From Trinickia fusca (GTDB taxonomy: Bacteria > Pseudomonadota > Gammaproteobacteria > Burkholderiales > Burkholderiaceae), in the NCBI RefSeq assembly GCF_003628145.1, contig NZ_RBZV01000003.1:62001-126000 (forward strand): a stretch of 64,000 nucleotides of DNA, written 5' to 3'. Below are positions 45,896 through 56,750 of the stretch, piece by piece. The position numbers and the translations under genes are program-made. How positions within the stretch are numbered: position 1 is the first letter of the stretch; each line of letters starts with the position of its first letter. The notes below the pieces were generated by a model. It was given only the letters and a program-made list of their open reading frames with translations. It was not told where the DNA came from and searched no databases.

Positions 45896-46651
45896 TCAGT
45901 GCGAGTCGGACGGGTGAGAGGTGCCCGCGGACGGCCGCGCCGCTTCACGCCGCAACGCGCGGCGCTTGAGGCAATAGCCGACGATGACGACGAGCAAGGC
46001 GCCGGCGATACGTGCGCCATACTCGGCCGCCGGCGTATCGAGCAACGGCCAGCGGTCGCCGGCCGGATCGTTGACGATGAGGCCGCCTGCAATCCAGCCG
46101 AGCAGCGCCGCACCGAGCGTGACGATGACCGGGAAACGATCGAGCAGCCGCAAGACCAGCGTGCTACCCCAGACGATCAGCGGAATGCTGACGACGAGGC
46201 CGAACACGACGAGCGCCACGCGATGGTGCTCATCGGCCGCTTCGGCCGCGCCCGCGATCGCGATCACGTTGTCGAGGCTCATCACGGCGTCGGCCACGAT
46301 GATCGTCTTGATCGCGGTCAGCAGCTTGTCGGCAGGCTTGATGTTTTCATGCGGATCGTGCGCCGGCGCGATGAGCCGCACGCCGATCCACAGCAACAGC
46401 AATCCACCGGTGAACTTGAGCAGCGGCACGTCGAGCAGCACGACCGCAAAAGCGATCAGCGCGACACGCAACAAGATAGCCCCGGCCGTCCCCCACAGTA
46501 CGCCACGCAGACGTTGCGTAGCCGGCAGATTACGGCACGCGAGCGCGATCACGACGGCATTGTCGCCGCCGAGCAGAATATCGATGAGGACGATTTGAAA
46601 GACGGCTCCCCAATGGAGCGTCACAAAGAACTCGAGCATGGAGTCGAACAT
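45896..46651 (-). CDS. TerC-family integral membrane protein
   Basis: A 251-residue protein with about seven helices of the TerC/YjbE type. The conserved acidic helices LIDILLGGDNAVVIALA and ADAVMSLDNVIAIAGA are both present, each with the Asp-Asn pair thought to bind metal. TerC proteins are linked to tellurite resistance, manganese export and metalation of secreted proteins. ATG 46651 is chosen; 46639 or 46681 are alternatives. It lies between the pilin gene and the sucCD operon, with a terminator upstream, so it is probably separately transcribed. Confidence 0.88.
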   Translation of the reverse strand: MFDSMLEFFVTLHWGAVFQIVLIDILLGGDNAVVIALACRNLPATQRLRGVLWGTAGAILLRVALIAFAVVLLDVPLLKFTGGLLLLWIGVRLIAPAHDPHENIKPADKLLTAIKTIIVADAVMSLDNVIAIAGAAEAADEHHRVALVVFGLVVSIPLIVWGSTLVLRLLDRFPVIVTLGAALLGWIAGGLIVNDPAGDRWPLLDTPAAEYGARIAGALLVVIVGYCLKRRALRREAARPSAGTSHPSDSH

Positions 46652-46697
46652 AGGCGCAGACAGCGTTCCTGATTTCGGCACTCGACGCGCGATAAAA

Positions 46698-46729
46698 AAG
46701 CGAGGAAGCCATAAATGGCTTCCTCGCTT
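46698..46729 (-). terminator. Rho-independent terminator of sucCD
   Basis: A 15-bp perfect stem (AAGCGAGGAAGCCAT and its complement) with a very short loop. It is flanked by an A-run that reads as six U's on the minus strand, about 145 bp past sucD. A strong, textbook terminator. Confidence 0.93.
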
Positions 46730-46873
46730 CTATCGTCGATCGATACCTTACGAAAGAATTTCGCAAGGATACCAAAAGCTCGACGGCTCGACGTTCGATG
46801 TCAGGTGAGACTTAGGACCGAAGCACGGCAGGCGCCGAGCCCCGGTCGTTCACTTGACCGGTCGAATGACGGC

Positions 46874-47755
46874 TTACAGCACCGACTTCAGCAGGCGGCC
46901 CATTTCCGACGGGTTGCGCGTGACCTTGATGCCGCAGGCATCCATGATCTCGAGCTTCGCTTCCGCCGTATCGGCACCGCCCGAAATCAGCGCGCCGGCA
47001 TGACCCATGCGCTTGCCCGGGGGCGCCGTGACGCCGGCGATGAAGCCGACGACGGGTTTCTTCATGTTGCCCTTGATCCATTCCGCAGCGTTCGCTTCGT
47101 CCGGACCACCGATCTCGCCGATCATGATGACGGCGTCCGTATCCGGATCGTCGTTGAACATCTTCATGACGTCGATGTGCTTGAGACCGTTGATCGGGTC
47201 GCCGCCGATACCGACCGCCGACGATTGGCCGAGGCCCAGCGCCGTCAGTTGGCCGACCGCTTCGTACGTCAGCGTGCCCGAACGCGACACGACGCCGATG
47301 CGGCCCTTGCGGTGGATGTGGCCCGGCATGATGCCGATCTTCAGTTCGTCCGGCGTGATCGTGCCCGGGCAGTTCGGTCCGAGCAGCAGCGTCTTGCGGT
47401 TTTCGCGACGCATGCGGTCCTTCAGCTCGATCATGTCGCGCACGGGGATGCCTTCCGTGATGCAGATCGCGAGGTCCAGATCCGCTTCGACGGCTTCCCA
47501 GATTGCAGCTGCAGCGCCTGCGGGCGGGACGTAGATGACCGAAACGGTCGCGCCCGTTTCAGCCTTCGCTTCCTTCACGCTTGCGTAGATCGGAATGCCT
47601 TCGAAATCTTCGCCGGCTTTCTTCGGGTTCACGCCCGCGACGAACGCTTCGCGGCCGTTTGCGTATTCACGGCATGCGCGCGTATGGAACTGGCCGGTCT
47701 TGCCGGTGATGCCCTGCGTGATGACCTTCGTGTCTTTGTTGATCAGAATCGACAT
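46874..47755 (-). CDS. sucD: Succinyl-CoA synthetase, alpha subunit
   Basis: A 293-residue alpha subunit of the TCA-cycle enzyme that makes succinate and ATP/GTP from succinyl-CoA. It starts MSILINKDTKVITQGITGKTG (CoA-binding Rossmann motif) and has the catalytic His in GHAGALISGGADTAEAK, the phospho-histidine loop. LLGPNCPGTITP is also typical. It lies 41 bp downstream of sucC in one operon and ends in a strong terminator. Confidence 0.97.
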   Translation of the reverse strand: MSILINKDTKVITQGITGKTGQFHTRACREYANGREAFVAGVNPKKAGEDFEGIPIYASVKEAKAETGATVSVIYVPPAGAAAAIWEAVEADLDLAICITEGIPVRDMIELKDRMRRENRKTLLLGPNCPGTITPDELKIGIMPGHIHRKGRIGVVSRSGTLTYEAVGQLTALGLGQSSAVGIGGDPINGLKHIDVMKMFNDDPDTDAVIMIGEIGGPDEANAAEWIKGNMKKPVVGFIAGVTAPPGKRMGHAGALISGGADTAEAKLEIMDACGIKVTRNPSEMGRLLKSVL

Positions 47756-47796
47756 GTATTGACCTCTGTTCGTAGCCTGTTGCGCCTGGGGGCCGC

Positions 47797-48966
47797 TTAG
47801 GCCTTACCCTCGGCAGCCGCGACGACCTTCTGCGCAGCCTCTTCCATGCTGTCCGCCGAAATGATCGGCAGTCCCGATTCGGCGAGCATCTTCTTGCCGA
47901 GGTCTTCGTTCGTGCCCTTCATGCGCACGACGAGCGGCACTTGCAGATGCACGGCCTTCGATGCGGCGATCACGCCTTCGGCGATCACGTCGCAACGCAT
48001 GATCCCGCCGAAGATGTTGACGAGAATCGCCTTCAGGCCCGGGTTCTTCAGCATCAGCTTGAACGCTTCCGTGACCTTCTCGGTCGTCGCGCCACCGCCG
48101 ACGTCGAGGAAGTTCGCCGGCTCGCCGCCGAACAGCTTGATCGTGTCCATCGTGGCCATCGCCAGACCGGCGCCGTTCACGAGGCAGCCGATGTTGCCGT
48201 CGAGCGAGATGTACGCGAGGTCGAACTTCGACGCTTCGACTTCAGCCGGATCTTCTTCGTCGAGATCGCGGTACGCAACGATTTCCGGGTGACGGAACAG
48301 CGCGTTCGAATCGAAGTTGAACTTGGCGTCGAGCGCGATGACCTTGCCGTCGCCCGTGAGGATCAGCGGGTTGATTTCGGCCAGCGACGCGTCGGTTTCC
48401 CAGAATGCCTTGTACAGACGTTGCAGGATCTCGCGTGCTTGCGGGATCGAAGCGTCGGGCACGCCGATCTTCTTCGCGAGGTCGTCGGCTTCGGCGTCCT
48501 TCAGGCCCGTCGACGGCTCGACGGCGACCTTGTGGATCGCTTCAGGCGTCTTCTCGGCGACTTCTTCGACGTCCATGCCGCCTTCGCTCGAGGCCATCAC
48601 GACGACCTTCTGCGACACGCGGTCGATCACGATGCCGACGTACAGCTCCTTCTTGATGTCCGCGCCTTCTTCGATCAGAAGACGGTTCACCTTCTGGCCT
48701 TCGGGGCCGGTTTGATGCGTGACGAGCTGCATGCCGAGGATCTGGTTCGAGTACTCGCGCACTTGCTCGAGCGACTTCGCAACCTTCACGCCGCCGCCCT
48801 TGCCACGGCCACCTGCGTGGATCTGAGCCTTGACGACCCACACCGGGCCGCCGAGCTCTTCAGCGGCCTTGACCGCGTCGTCCACCGAGAATACCGGCGT
48901 GCCGCGCGGTACCGCGACGCCGAATTTCCGCAGGATCTCTTTACCCTGGTACTCGTGAATCTTCAT
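47797..48966 (-). CDS. sucC: Succinyl-CoA synthetase, beta subunit
   Basis: A 389-residue ATP-grasp subunit that binds the nucleotide and succinate. It starts [20 protein letters not shown]. It has [17 protein letters not shown] (phosphate loop) and [17 protein letters not shown], followed by [13 protein letters not shown] in the ligase domain. The length equals the family norm. The DUF2889 gene ends 12 bases upstream on the same strand, so the three genes are likely co-transcribed. Confidence 0.97.
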   Translation of the reverse strand: MKIHEYQGKEILRKFGVAVPRGTPVFSVDDAVKAAEELGGPVWVVKAQIHAGGRGKGGGVKVAKSLEQVREYSNQILGMQLVTHQTGPEGQKVNRLLIEEGADIKKELYVGIVIDRVSQKVVVMASSEGGMDVEEVAEKTPEAIHKVAVEPSTGLKDAEADDLAKKIGVPDASIPQAREILQRLYKAFWETDASLAEINPLILTGDGKVIALDAKFNFDSNALFRHPEIVAYRDLDEEDPAEVEASKFDLAYISLDGNIGCLVNGAGLAMATMDTIKLFGGEPANFLDVGGGATTEKVTEAFKLMLKNPGLKAILVNIFGGIMRCDVIAEGVIAASKAVHLQVPLVVRMKGTNEDLGKKMLAESGLPIISADSMEEAAQKVVAAAEGKA

Positions 48967-48978
48967 GCGTGATTCCCT

Positions 48979-49692
48979 TCAGTCTGAGTTGGATTGAACT
49001 TCTTGATCACTGACATTGGTCGGGCCGGACGCGACCGCTGCATCGCTTGCGCGTGCCGCTGCCTCGTGGGTCGCCCTGTCAAGCGTTGCCGCATGACGCG
49101 GCGTATAGCCGTACCAGCGCGGATAAAAACGCCGCACCGCCTCACCGTCAAAGCGCAGCGCCTGGCAGCGATCGAGTTGAAACGGCGGCTTTTCCTGCTC
49201 TGCAGCGCGCGTCGATCCGTTCGCTTCGCTTTTCCCGGCATCGCTGGCCACGTCGCGCGTGCTCCAAACGTCGCCCGCGAACGCTTGAATCGCGGCGGTC
49301 GGCAGGATGGAGCAGAGTTCGGTGAGATGGGAGCAACCTGCGGTGCCGCCGAACAAGCGGTTTGCCTGGCGGCGGAAGTCGTCGAACAGGTTGAGCCCGA
49401 TGAGGGCGCGGTAGGCGGGAGAGGCAGCTTCACAATGACCGGGATATGGCACCCAATCCGACGACGCCTCGGCGTCGACGATCGTGAGCTTGCGGTCGAT
49501 GGTGATGCGGAGCCAGAGTTCATGGATCGGCAGACCATTTTGCCGCACGCCGGACGCTAACTCGACGTCGCGCGGCTTATGGTCGGTCAGGCACGCCTCG
49601 ATGTCCCATAGACCGTCGTCGCGCTCGAAAGCTTCCGCGCGAATTGCGCGTCGATGGCGCAAGTGGCGGGACACGGGCGGCGAAAGCGGCAT
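48979..49692 (-). CDS. DUF2889 domain protein
   Basis: A 237-residue protein of the DUF2889 family, recognised by RHRRAIRAEAFERDDGLWDIEACLTD (in two parts), the strand LWLRITIDRKLTIVDAE, and the Cys/His-containing GGTAGCSHLTELCSILP. No signal peptide or membrane helix is visible. It precedes sucC by 12 bp and follows recA-recX on the same strand, a stable neighbourhood in Burkholderia. The function is unknown. Confidence 0.85.
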   Translation of the reverse strand: MPLSPPVSRHLRHRRAIRAEAFERDDGLWDIEACLTDHKPRDVELASGVRQNGLPIHELWLRITIDRKLTIVDAEASSDWVPYPGHCEAASPAYRALIGLNLFDDFRRQANRLFGGTAGCSHLTELCSILPTAAIQAFAGDVWSTRDVASDAGKSEANGSTRAAEQEKPPFQLDRCQALRFDGEAVRRFYPRWYGYTPRHAATLDRATHEAAARASDAAVASGPTNVSDQEVQSNSD

Positions 49693-49900
49693 GCGAGGGG
49701 AGACGGCTGGAGAGGAAAACCGTTGAATTTTAGCATACTGAGTATTTCAGACTGAGGGCAGCGCGCTGTCGGCCTGCCCCACCCTCCGACGGGTGGTTGC
49801 ACTGGGCGCAACCTGGTCGTGGCGGATAGTGATTGACGGTGCGACGACATCAGCCCCGGCCCTGGCCACCACTCACCACGGCGCTACACGTAGACGCGAG

Positions 49901-50578
49901 TCATTCGCCCCAGTCGTCGTCGCCTTTGAGGATCTTGGTGATCGTCGCGCTCGAGAACCCGCGCATCGCGAGAAAGCGCGCCTGCTTCGCGCGTTCGGCC
50001 GGGGTCTGCGGCAGCTCGCCAAACTTCTTGCGCCATACGGCCTGCGCGCGTGAGTACTCAGTCTCACGCAGCTCCGCGCCAACCGCTTCGATCAAGGTAT
50101 CGTCGACTGCATGACGGCGCAGCTCGCTGACGATGCGATTGGCGCCCATGCGCGCGGCACGTCGATGCACGACGCTCTCGGCAAAGCGCGCATCGGAGAG
50201 CCAGCCTTCGCGCTCGAGCGTGTCGATGAGTGCGTCGAGTGAATCGCCCTCTTCGGCGAACGGAGCCAGCTTGCGGGAAAGTTCAGTCCGGCTGTATTCG
50301 CGCCTCGACAGGTAATCGAGCGCGCGTGCTTTGAGCGAACGAGTGGGCCGGTTCGAGCGCGTCTCGCGTTCGCGCGAAGTGCGCGACGACTCGGAGGATT
50401 CCGGCGACTCGTAGCCCGAAGCGGGATCGAGCGGATCGAGCGAGCCACGCTCGGCAGTATCGCCATCGCGCGAATCGCCCGACTCACCATATCGCCGGCT
50501 GCCGCGATCGGCACCCGGCGCAGCCCGCCCTTTACGTATCACGCGAGACTTACTCTTCGTCGTCGGCCAGTTCGACAT
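49901..50578 (-). CDS. recX: Regulatory protein RecX
   Basis: A 225-residue RecX that binds RecA filaments and limits recombinase activity. The family core covers about residues 80-225: [52 protein letters not shown] and [16 protein letters not shown]. The first 80 residues are a Ser/Arg/Asp-rich, probably disordered extension, so the protein is longer than the usual 150. ATG 50578 overlaps the recA end by 29 bases. A GTG at 50542, 8 bases after recA stops and preceded by GAAGAG, is an equally likely start. Co-transcribed with recA. Confidence 0.88.
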   Translation of the reverse strand: MSNWPTTKSKSRVIRKGRAAPGADRGSRRYGESGDSRDGDTAERGSLDPLDPASGYESPESSESSRTSRERETRSNRPTRSLKARALDYLSRREYSRTELSRKLAPFAEEGDSLDALIDTLEREGWLSDARFAESVVHRRAARMGANRIVSELRRHAVDDTLIEAVGAELRETEYSRAQAVWRKKFGELPQTPAERAKQARFLAMRGFSSATITKILKGDDDWGE

Positions 50579-51623
50579 CGCCCCCTTGCGCCGCCGGCAT
50601 CGCGTTCACGCCCAGCGATTCACGGATGCGATTCTCGATTTCGCGAGCCATCTCGGGATTCTCACGCAGGAATTCGCGTGCGTTGTCCTTGCCCTGGCCG
50701 ATACGTTCACCGTTGTAGCTGTACCAGGCACCGGCCTTGTCGACGATCTTCGCCTGCACGCCGAGATCGATGACTTCACCTTGGCGTGAAATGCCCTCGC
50801 CGTACAAGATGTCGAAGATCGCTTCGCGGAACGGCGGCGACACTTTGTTCTTGACCACCTTCACGCGCGTTTCGTTGCCGATCACCTCGTCGTTCTTCTT
50901 GATCGAGCCGACGCGACGGATATCGAGCCGCACCGATGCGTAGAACTTCAGTGCGTTACCGCCCGTCGTCGTTTCGGGGTTGCCGAACATCACGCCGATC
51001 TTCATGCGGATCTGGTTGATGAAGATGACGAGGCAGTTCGTGCGCTTGATCGTGCCCGTGAGCTTACGCAGTGCCTGCGACATCAGGCGTGCCTGCAGGC
51101 CCGGCAGCGAGTCGCCCATTTCGCCCTCGATTTCGGCCTTCGGCACCAGTGCCGCGACCGAGTCGATGACGATCATGTCGATCGAGCCCGAACGCACGAG
51201 TGCGTCGGTGATTTCGAGCGCTTGCTCGCCGGTGTCGGGCTGCGACACGAGCAGATCGCCGACGTTCACGCCGAGCTTCGCCGCATATTGGATATCGAGC
51301 GCGTGCTCGGCATCGATGAACGCCGCCGTGCCGCCGAGCTTTTGCATTTCCGCGATGACTTGCAGCGTCAGCGTGGTCTTACCCGACGATTCCGGCCCGT
51401 AGATTTCGACCACCCGGCCGCGCGGCAGACCACCGACGCCCAACGCGATATCAAGGCCCAGCGAGCCCGTCGACACAACCTGGATATCCTCGGCCACCTC
51501 ACCGTCGCCGAGCCGCATGACCGACCCCTTGCCGAACTGCTTTTCAATCTGCGCGAGCGCTGCAGCGAGTGCCTTGCTCTTTTCAGCAGTCAGTCCAGCC
51601 GAGCCTTTCTTGCTTTCTTCCAT
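50550..51623 (-). CDS. recA: RecA recombinase
   Basis: A 357-residue RecA: ATP-dependent strand exchange and coprotease for LexA. The Walker A motif GPESSGKT spans residues 76-83, Walker B lies in [10 protein letters not shown], loop L2 in [18 protein letters not shown], and the C-terminal tail is acidic (VELADDEE). AAGGA lies 8 bases before ATG 51623. The frame is open upstream to 51899 but that part is not RecA-like. A LexA box lies 92 bp upstream, so the gene is SOS-regulated. It is followed by recX. Confidence 0.98.
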   Translation of the reverse strand: MEESKKGSAGLTAEKSKALAAALAQIEKQFGKGSVMRLGDGEVAEDIQVVSTGSLGLDIALGVGGLPRGRVVEIYGPESSGKTTLTLQVIAEMQKLGGTAAFIDAEHALDIQYAAKLGVNVGDLLVSQPDTGEQALEITDALVRSGSIDMIVIDSVAALVPKAEIEGEMGDSLPGLQARLMSQALRKLTGTIKRTNCLVIFINQIRMKIGVMFGNPETTTGGNALKFYASVRLDIRRVGSIKKNDEVIGNETRVKVVKNKVSPPFREAIFDILYGEGISRQGEVIDLGVQAKIVDKAGAWYSYNGERIGQGKDNAREFLRENPEMAREIENRIRESLGVNAMPAAQGGDVELADDEE

Positions 51624-51714
51624 GAATCGTCCTTTGCTATGATGAGCGGCGTCTGAGGTGGGGCGAACGGGCTGCAGCAGCACTGCTTGCCGGCCGGCGC
51701 ACGAAACGCAGACA

Positions 51715-51730
51715 CTGTATAAAAAAACAG
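51715..51730 (-). promoter_or_regulatory. LexA (SOS) box of recA
   Basis: CTGTATAAAAAAACAG fits the E. coli-type LexA consensus CTGT-N8-ACAG exactly. It lies 92 bp upstream of recA and 138 bp from the divergent response-regulator gene. LexA bound here would repress recA until DNA damage. Confidence 0.85.
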
Positions 51731-51867
51731 GGTTTTGTGCAAGCCCGATGCGTGCGGATTTGCGTTGTGGCAACAAGGCAGCGATGCGCTGGAGCCGCGG
51801 CCATACGAGACCATCCGGAGACAGCCGCGCGGCCGGCCGCACTGCGCCGGCAAGCCAACGGCGCATC

Positions 51868-52638
<771 letters not shown>

Positions 52639-52646
52639 GCTGTTCC

Positions 52647-54281
52647 GTGGCTTCGCCCGCCTCTACGAAGGACGACGCGCCGCGCGACGGCCCCCGCCCT
52701 GCACAGCCGAACCCTGCGGCGCATACGCCCGACACCGAGCACGAGGCCGCGCCCCCCAATCCGTTCGCGCCGCCCGATGAGGCCGAAGGCACGGCCACCG
52801 CCCGTCCCCGCTCGCTGTTCGGCGAGATCCTCGACTGGATGCTCGCGCCGCTGTTATTACTGTGGCCGATGAGCATCGCCGTCACCTATCTCGTGGCCAA
52901 GGCCATCGCGAATGGCCCGTTCGACCGCGCGCTCGAGACCGACGCCTATGTGCTCGCGCGGCAGATCCATCCCGTCAACGGCGTGGCGACGCTGACGCTG
53001 CCCGACGTGGCACGCGACTTCCTCGGCAGCGACAACACCGACAAGGTCTTTTATCAGGTGCTCGGCACGCGCGGCGAACTCGTCGCCGGTGCCGCCGACA
53101 TGCCGCTGCCCACCGAAGACGATCGCCCGCCGCCCGGGCTCGTCGAATTTCGTGACGAGACGTTCCACGGCAACGACATCCGCATCGCCTATACAACGGT
53201 CGAGTTTCCGGCCGCGCCCCCGTGTGAGGACGTCCTGGCCCACCCCTCCGGGGCGCTCTGCGGGGCGGCCAGCGGGCAGGCTGCTTCCGCCCTCGTTCAA
53301 ATCGGCGAAACGCTCGACAAACGCAGCGCACTCGCGAACGACATCATCAAAGGCGTGATCCTGCCGCAGTTCGTGATCCTGCCACTCGCGATCGTGCTCG
53401 TGTGGTTCGGGCTCTCGCGCGGCCTCGCGCCGCTCACGGCATTGCAGGCCAACCTGCGCGCGCGCCGCCCCGATGACCTCTCACCGCTCGACGCGCTGCG
53501 CGCTCCGCCCGAGATCGAACCGCTCGTCACGTCGTTCAACGATCTGCTCACGCGTCTTGCCCAGAACATCGATCTGCAAAAGCGCTTCATCGCCGATGCC
53601 GCGCATCAGATGAAGACGCCGCTTGCCGGCCTGCAGATGCAGGCCGAACTGGCGCTGCGGCAAGAAGTGTCGCCCGAGGTGCGGCACTCGCTCGAGCAGA
53701 TCGCGGCAGGCGCCGATCAGACCGCGCGTCTCGTCACGCAGCTGCTCGCGCTCGCACGCGCCGAGAACCGGCTCTCGGGGCAGGTCTTCGCGCCGGTCGA
53801 AGTCGCGCATCTTGCGCGGCTCGCCGTGCGTGAATGGGTGCAGGCGGCGCTCGCCAAGCAGATGGACCTCGGCTACGAAGGGCCCGGCGAGCCCGTCTTC
53901 GTCGACGGTAATCCCGTGATGCTGCGCGAGATGCTGTCGAACGTCATCGACAACGCCATCCGCTACACGCCGGTGAACGGCCGTATCACCGTGCGCGTGA
54001 TGGCGGAGCCGGCGAAGAACCTCGTTCATCTCGAGGTCGAGGACACCGGGCCAGGCATTGCGCCGGCCGAACGGCCCAAAGTGGTCGAGCGCTTCTATCG
54101 CATCCTTGGCCGCGAAGGCGACGGCAGCGGGCTCGGCCTGGCGATCGTGCGCGAGATCGCAACGATGCACGGCGGCACGCTGACCCTCGACGACCACGTC
54201 TATCAGACTTCGCCCCGCCTCGCGGGCACGCTCGTGCGTGTCAGCTTGCCGGTGCATGCCCCGGCCCCGGACTTACCCTAA
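52647..54281 (+). CDS. Sensor histidine kinase, TctE-like
   Basis: A 544-residue kinase from a GTG start 8 bases after the regulator stops. The first 55 residues are a cytoplasmic Pro/Ala-rich leader not common in the family. Helices lie at about 65-85 and 236-256 with a periplasmic sensor domain between them that contains two Cys (PPCEDV, ALCGAAS). The phospho-His is H320 in ADAAHQMKTPLAGL; the MKTPL variant is typical of TctE. The N-box is SNVIDNAIRYTP, and the G-boxes are DTGPGI and GSGLGLAI. A later internal start cannot be excluded. The partner is the preceding response regulator. Confidence 0.9.
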   Translation: MASPASTKDDAPRDGPRPAQPNPAAHTPDTEHEAAPPNPFAPPDEAEGTATARPRSLFGEILDWMLAPLLLLWPMSIAVTYLVAKAIANGPFDRALETDAYVLARQIHPVNGVATLTLPDVARDFLGSDNTDKVFYQVLGTRGELVAGAADMPLPTEDDRPPPGLVEFRDETFHGNDIRIAYTTVEFPAAPPCEDVLAHPSGALCGAASGQAASALVQIGETLDKRSALANDIIKGVILPQFVILPLAIVLVWFGLSRGLAPLTALQANLRARRPDDLSPLDALRAPPEIEPLVTSFNDLLTRLAQNIDLQKRFIADAAHQMKTPLAGLQMQAELALRQEVSPEVRHSLEQIAAGADQTARLVTQLLALARAENRLSGQVFAPVEVAHLARLAVREWVQAALAKQMDLGYEGPGEPVFVDGNPVMLREMLSNVIDNAIRYTPVNGRITVRVMAEPAKNLVHLEVEDTGPGIAPAERPKVVERFYRILGREGDGSGLGLAIVREIATMHGGTLTLDDHVYQTSPRLAGTLVRVSLPVHAPAPDLP

Positions 54282-54522
54282 AGCCGTCCCCGATAGCCCC
54301 CAAAAACGGGGCACGAATGCACGACCAAGCAGCCAATTTACGCGACTTTAGCGGATGTAAGCACAACAAAACGCGACGTTCAAAGAACTGCGCCTTCACC
54401 CACACCCGCTTCGCTATGCGCTTTCGCGTCAGTACACCGTAAGCTAGTCTTCCAATAATCGACGACAGGTGCGCCGGGCGCGCCTCGCACGTACCGATAT
54501 CAAAATTATTTGGAGACGACTT

Positions 54523-56181
54523 ATGGCAACCGTTGGCGGGCGCGTTTCGGACGCGCCGATGACGGGCGACGAGAAGCGGGTAATCTTCGCGTCGTCGCTC
54601 GGCACCGTTTTCGAGTGGTACGACTTCTATCTGGCCGGCTCGCTGGCGGCTTACATCAGCAAGAGCTTCTTCTCCGGCGTGAATCCGACAGCCGGCTTCA
54701 TCTTCACGCTACTCGGCTTTGCGGCCGGCTTCGCAGTGCGCCCGTTCGGCGCGATCGTATTCGGGCGGCTCGGCGACATGGTCGGGCGCAAGTACACGTT
54801 CCTCATCACGATCGTGATCATGGGGCTGTCGACGTTCGTCGTCGGCTTCCTGCCCGGGTATGCCGCGATCGGCTTCGCCTCGCCGGTCATCTTCATCGCG
54901 ATGCGGCTGCTGCAAGGGCTCGCGCTGGGCGGCGAGTACGGCGGCGCGGCGACGTACGTGGCTGAGCACGCGCCCGCGCACCGGCGCGGCTACTACACCT
55001 CATGGATTCAGACGACGGCGACGCTGGGCCTGTTCCTGTCGCTGCTCGTTATTCTCGGCGTGCGCACGTGGGTAGGCGAAGAGGCATTTGGTGCCTGGGG
55101 CTGGCGCGTGCCGTTCGTCGCGTCGCTGATCCTGCTCGGCGTCTCGGTGTGGATCCGGCTGCAACTGAGCGAATCGCCGGCTTTCATGCGCATCAAGGCC
55201 GAAGGCAAGACGTCGAAGGCGCCGCTGACCGAGTCGTTCGGCCAATGGCGGAACCTGAAGATCGTGATTCTGGCGCTGATCGGCCTGACGGCCGGCCAGG
55301 CGGTGGTGTGGTACTCGGGCCAATTCTATGCGCTGTTCTTCCTGACCCAGACGCTGAAAGTCGATGGGGCAAGCGCCAACATCCTGGTTGCGTTGGCGCT
55401 TCTGATCGGCACACCGTTCTTCGTGTTCTTCGGCTCGCTGTCGGACCGCATCGGCCGCAAGCCGATCATCATGGCCGGGTGCCTGATTGCTGCGCTGACC
55501 TACTTCCCACTGTTCAAGGCACTGACGCACTATGCGAACCCGGCGCTCGAGGCCGCGACGCAGAAGTCGCCGATCGTCGTGGTGGCCAATCCCGACGAGT
55601 GCTCGTTCCAGTTCAACCCGGTCGGCACGGCCAAGTTCACGAGCTCGTGCGACATCGCCAAGAGCGCGCTCTCCAAGGCCGGCTTGAACTACTCGAACGT
55701 GGCGGCGCCGGCGGGCACGCTGGCGCAGATCAAGGTCGGCGACACCACGATCGACACCTATGACGGCAAAGCCCCCGGCGCGAAGGACAAGGCCAAGGCG
55801 TTCGAGAAGTCGCTCGGAGGGACGCTCAAGAGCGCGGGCTATCCGCCCAAGGCCGATCCGGCGCAGTTGAACTGGCCGATGACGGTGGTGGTGCTGACGC
55901 TGCTCGTGATCTACGTGACGATGGTGTACGGGCCGATCGCGGCGATGCTCGTGGAGATGTTCCCGACGCGCATCCGCTATACGTCGATGTCGCTGCCCTA
56001 TCACATCGGTAATGGCTGGTTCGGCGGCTTCCTGCCGGCGACGGCGTTCGCGATCGTCGCGGCGCAGGGCAACATCTACTCGGGGCTGTGGTATCCGGTG
56101 GTGGTGGCCTTGATCACGTTCGTGATCGGGATGCTGTTCGTGAAGGAGACCAAGGATTCCGACATCTACGCGAGGGATTGA
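54523..56181 (+). CDS. MFS transporter, metabolite:proton symporter type with large extra loop
   Basis: A 552-residue MFS protein of the MHS type (like citrate, shikimate or proline/betaine symporters). It has the family's FASSLGTVFEWYDFYLAGSL near the N-terminus and the loop motif FGRLGDMVGRKYTF. It is over 100 residues longer than usual: an inserted hydrophilic segment at about residues 350-445, with two Cys (DECSF, SSCDIA), lies between helices of the second half, likely on the periplasmic side. GGAG lies 8 bases before ATG 54523. It follows the TctDE-like pair after 241 bp, in which no gene was found, and may be their target. Confidence 0.88.
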   Translation: MATVGGRVSDAPMTGDEKRVIFASSLGTVFEWYDFYLAGSLAAYISKSFFSGVNPTAGFIFTLLGFAAGFAVRPFGAIVFGRLGDMVGRKYTFLITIVIMGLSTFVVGFLPGYAAIGFASPVIFIAMRLLQGLALGGEYGGAATYVAEHAPAHRRGYYTSWIQTTATLGLFLSLLVILGVRTWVGEEAFGAWGWRVPFVASLILLGVSVWIRLQLSESPAFMRIKAEGKTSKAPLTESFGQWRNLKIVILALIGLTAGQAVVWYSGQFYALFFLTQTLKVDGASANILVALALLIGTPFFVFFGSLSDRIGRKPIIMAGCLIAALTYFPLFKALTHYANPALEAATQKSPIVVVANPDECSFQFNPVGTAKFTSSCDIAKSALSKAGLNYSNVAAPAGTLAQIKVGDTTIDTYDGKAPGAKDKAKAFEKSLGGTLKSAGYPPKADPAQLNWPMTVVVLTLLVIYVTMVYGPIAAMLVEMFPTRIRYTSMSLPYHIGNGWFGGFLPATAFAIVAAQGNIYSGLWYPVVVALITFVIGMLFVKETKDSDIYARD

Positions 56182-56234
56182 GCGGGGTTTGGGGTGCAGG
56201 AGACCGCTCTCGGTAGGCGGGCGATAATAAGGGG

Positions 56235-56263
56235 TTGACAGCCCGCCTCGCCGTGAGCATAAT
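56235..56263 (+). promoter_or_regulatory. Promoter of tRNA-Met
   Basis: A consensus -35 TTGACA (56235-56240), a 17-bp spacer and CATAAT as -10 (56258-56263), with the tRNA starting 11 bases later. A strong sigma-70 promoter, as expected for a tRNA gene. Confidence 0.85.
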
Positions 56264-56273
56264 TCGGCTCTTC

Positions 56274-56350
<77 letters not shown>

Positions 56351-56468
56351 GCATTACCAAGGGCTTAGCGTTCGCGCTAGGCCCTTGTTCTTTTCTGCGG
56401 TTCAACGAAAGTTCAATCGCGCACCCGCCGCAATTCATCCCTCCCAGCCGCTGCTTCGATCTCCTCTG

Positions 56469-56750
56469 TTAAGCCACTGGTGGCCACTGCCGAGCCGTAT
56501 GCACCACTGCCAAAACCCAGACGGTGTCATCCACAGCTTCGTACACAATGCGGTAACTCTCATGCGGAATCAGTTCGCGCGTGCCGGTAATCTCGCCTAA
56601 CCGCCCCACATTCGGGAAATCAGCCAGCTTCGTAACGGCGTCGCTAAAAAGCTGGTCCATCCGCAACGCAGCACGAGGATTGTCGGCCGCAATACGTTCG
56701 CGGACATCGTTCCGGTCCTGTTGAGCCTCCGACGTCCAAATAACCCTCAC
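56469..56750 (-). CDS. RelE/ParE-family toxin
   Basis: A 93-residue toxin of the RelE/ParE superfamily. It begins MRVIWTSEAQQDRNDVRERI and contains the family core DFPNVGRLGEITGTRELIPH, then SYRIVYEAVDDTVWVLAVVHTARQWP. ParE members poison gyrase and RelE members cut mRNA on ribosomes; the sequence alone leaves the choice open, though the GTRELIPHESYRIVYE pattern is more ParE-like. It overlaps the antitoxin by 4 bases (ATGA) and is the second gene of the operon. Confidence 0.9.
   Translation of the reverse strand: MRVIWTSEAQQDRNDVRERIAADNPRAALRMDQLFSDAVTKLADFPNVGRLGEITGTRELIPHESYRIVYEAVDDTVWVLAVVHTARQWPPVA

Noticed and set aside
54282-54522. CCCCG/CGGGG hairpin after the sensor kinase as a terminator
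   Set aside because: Only a 5-bp stem with a long loop and no U-run.
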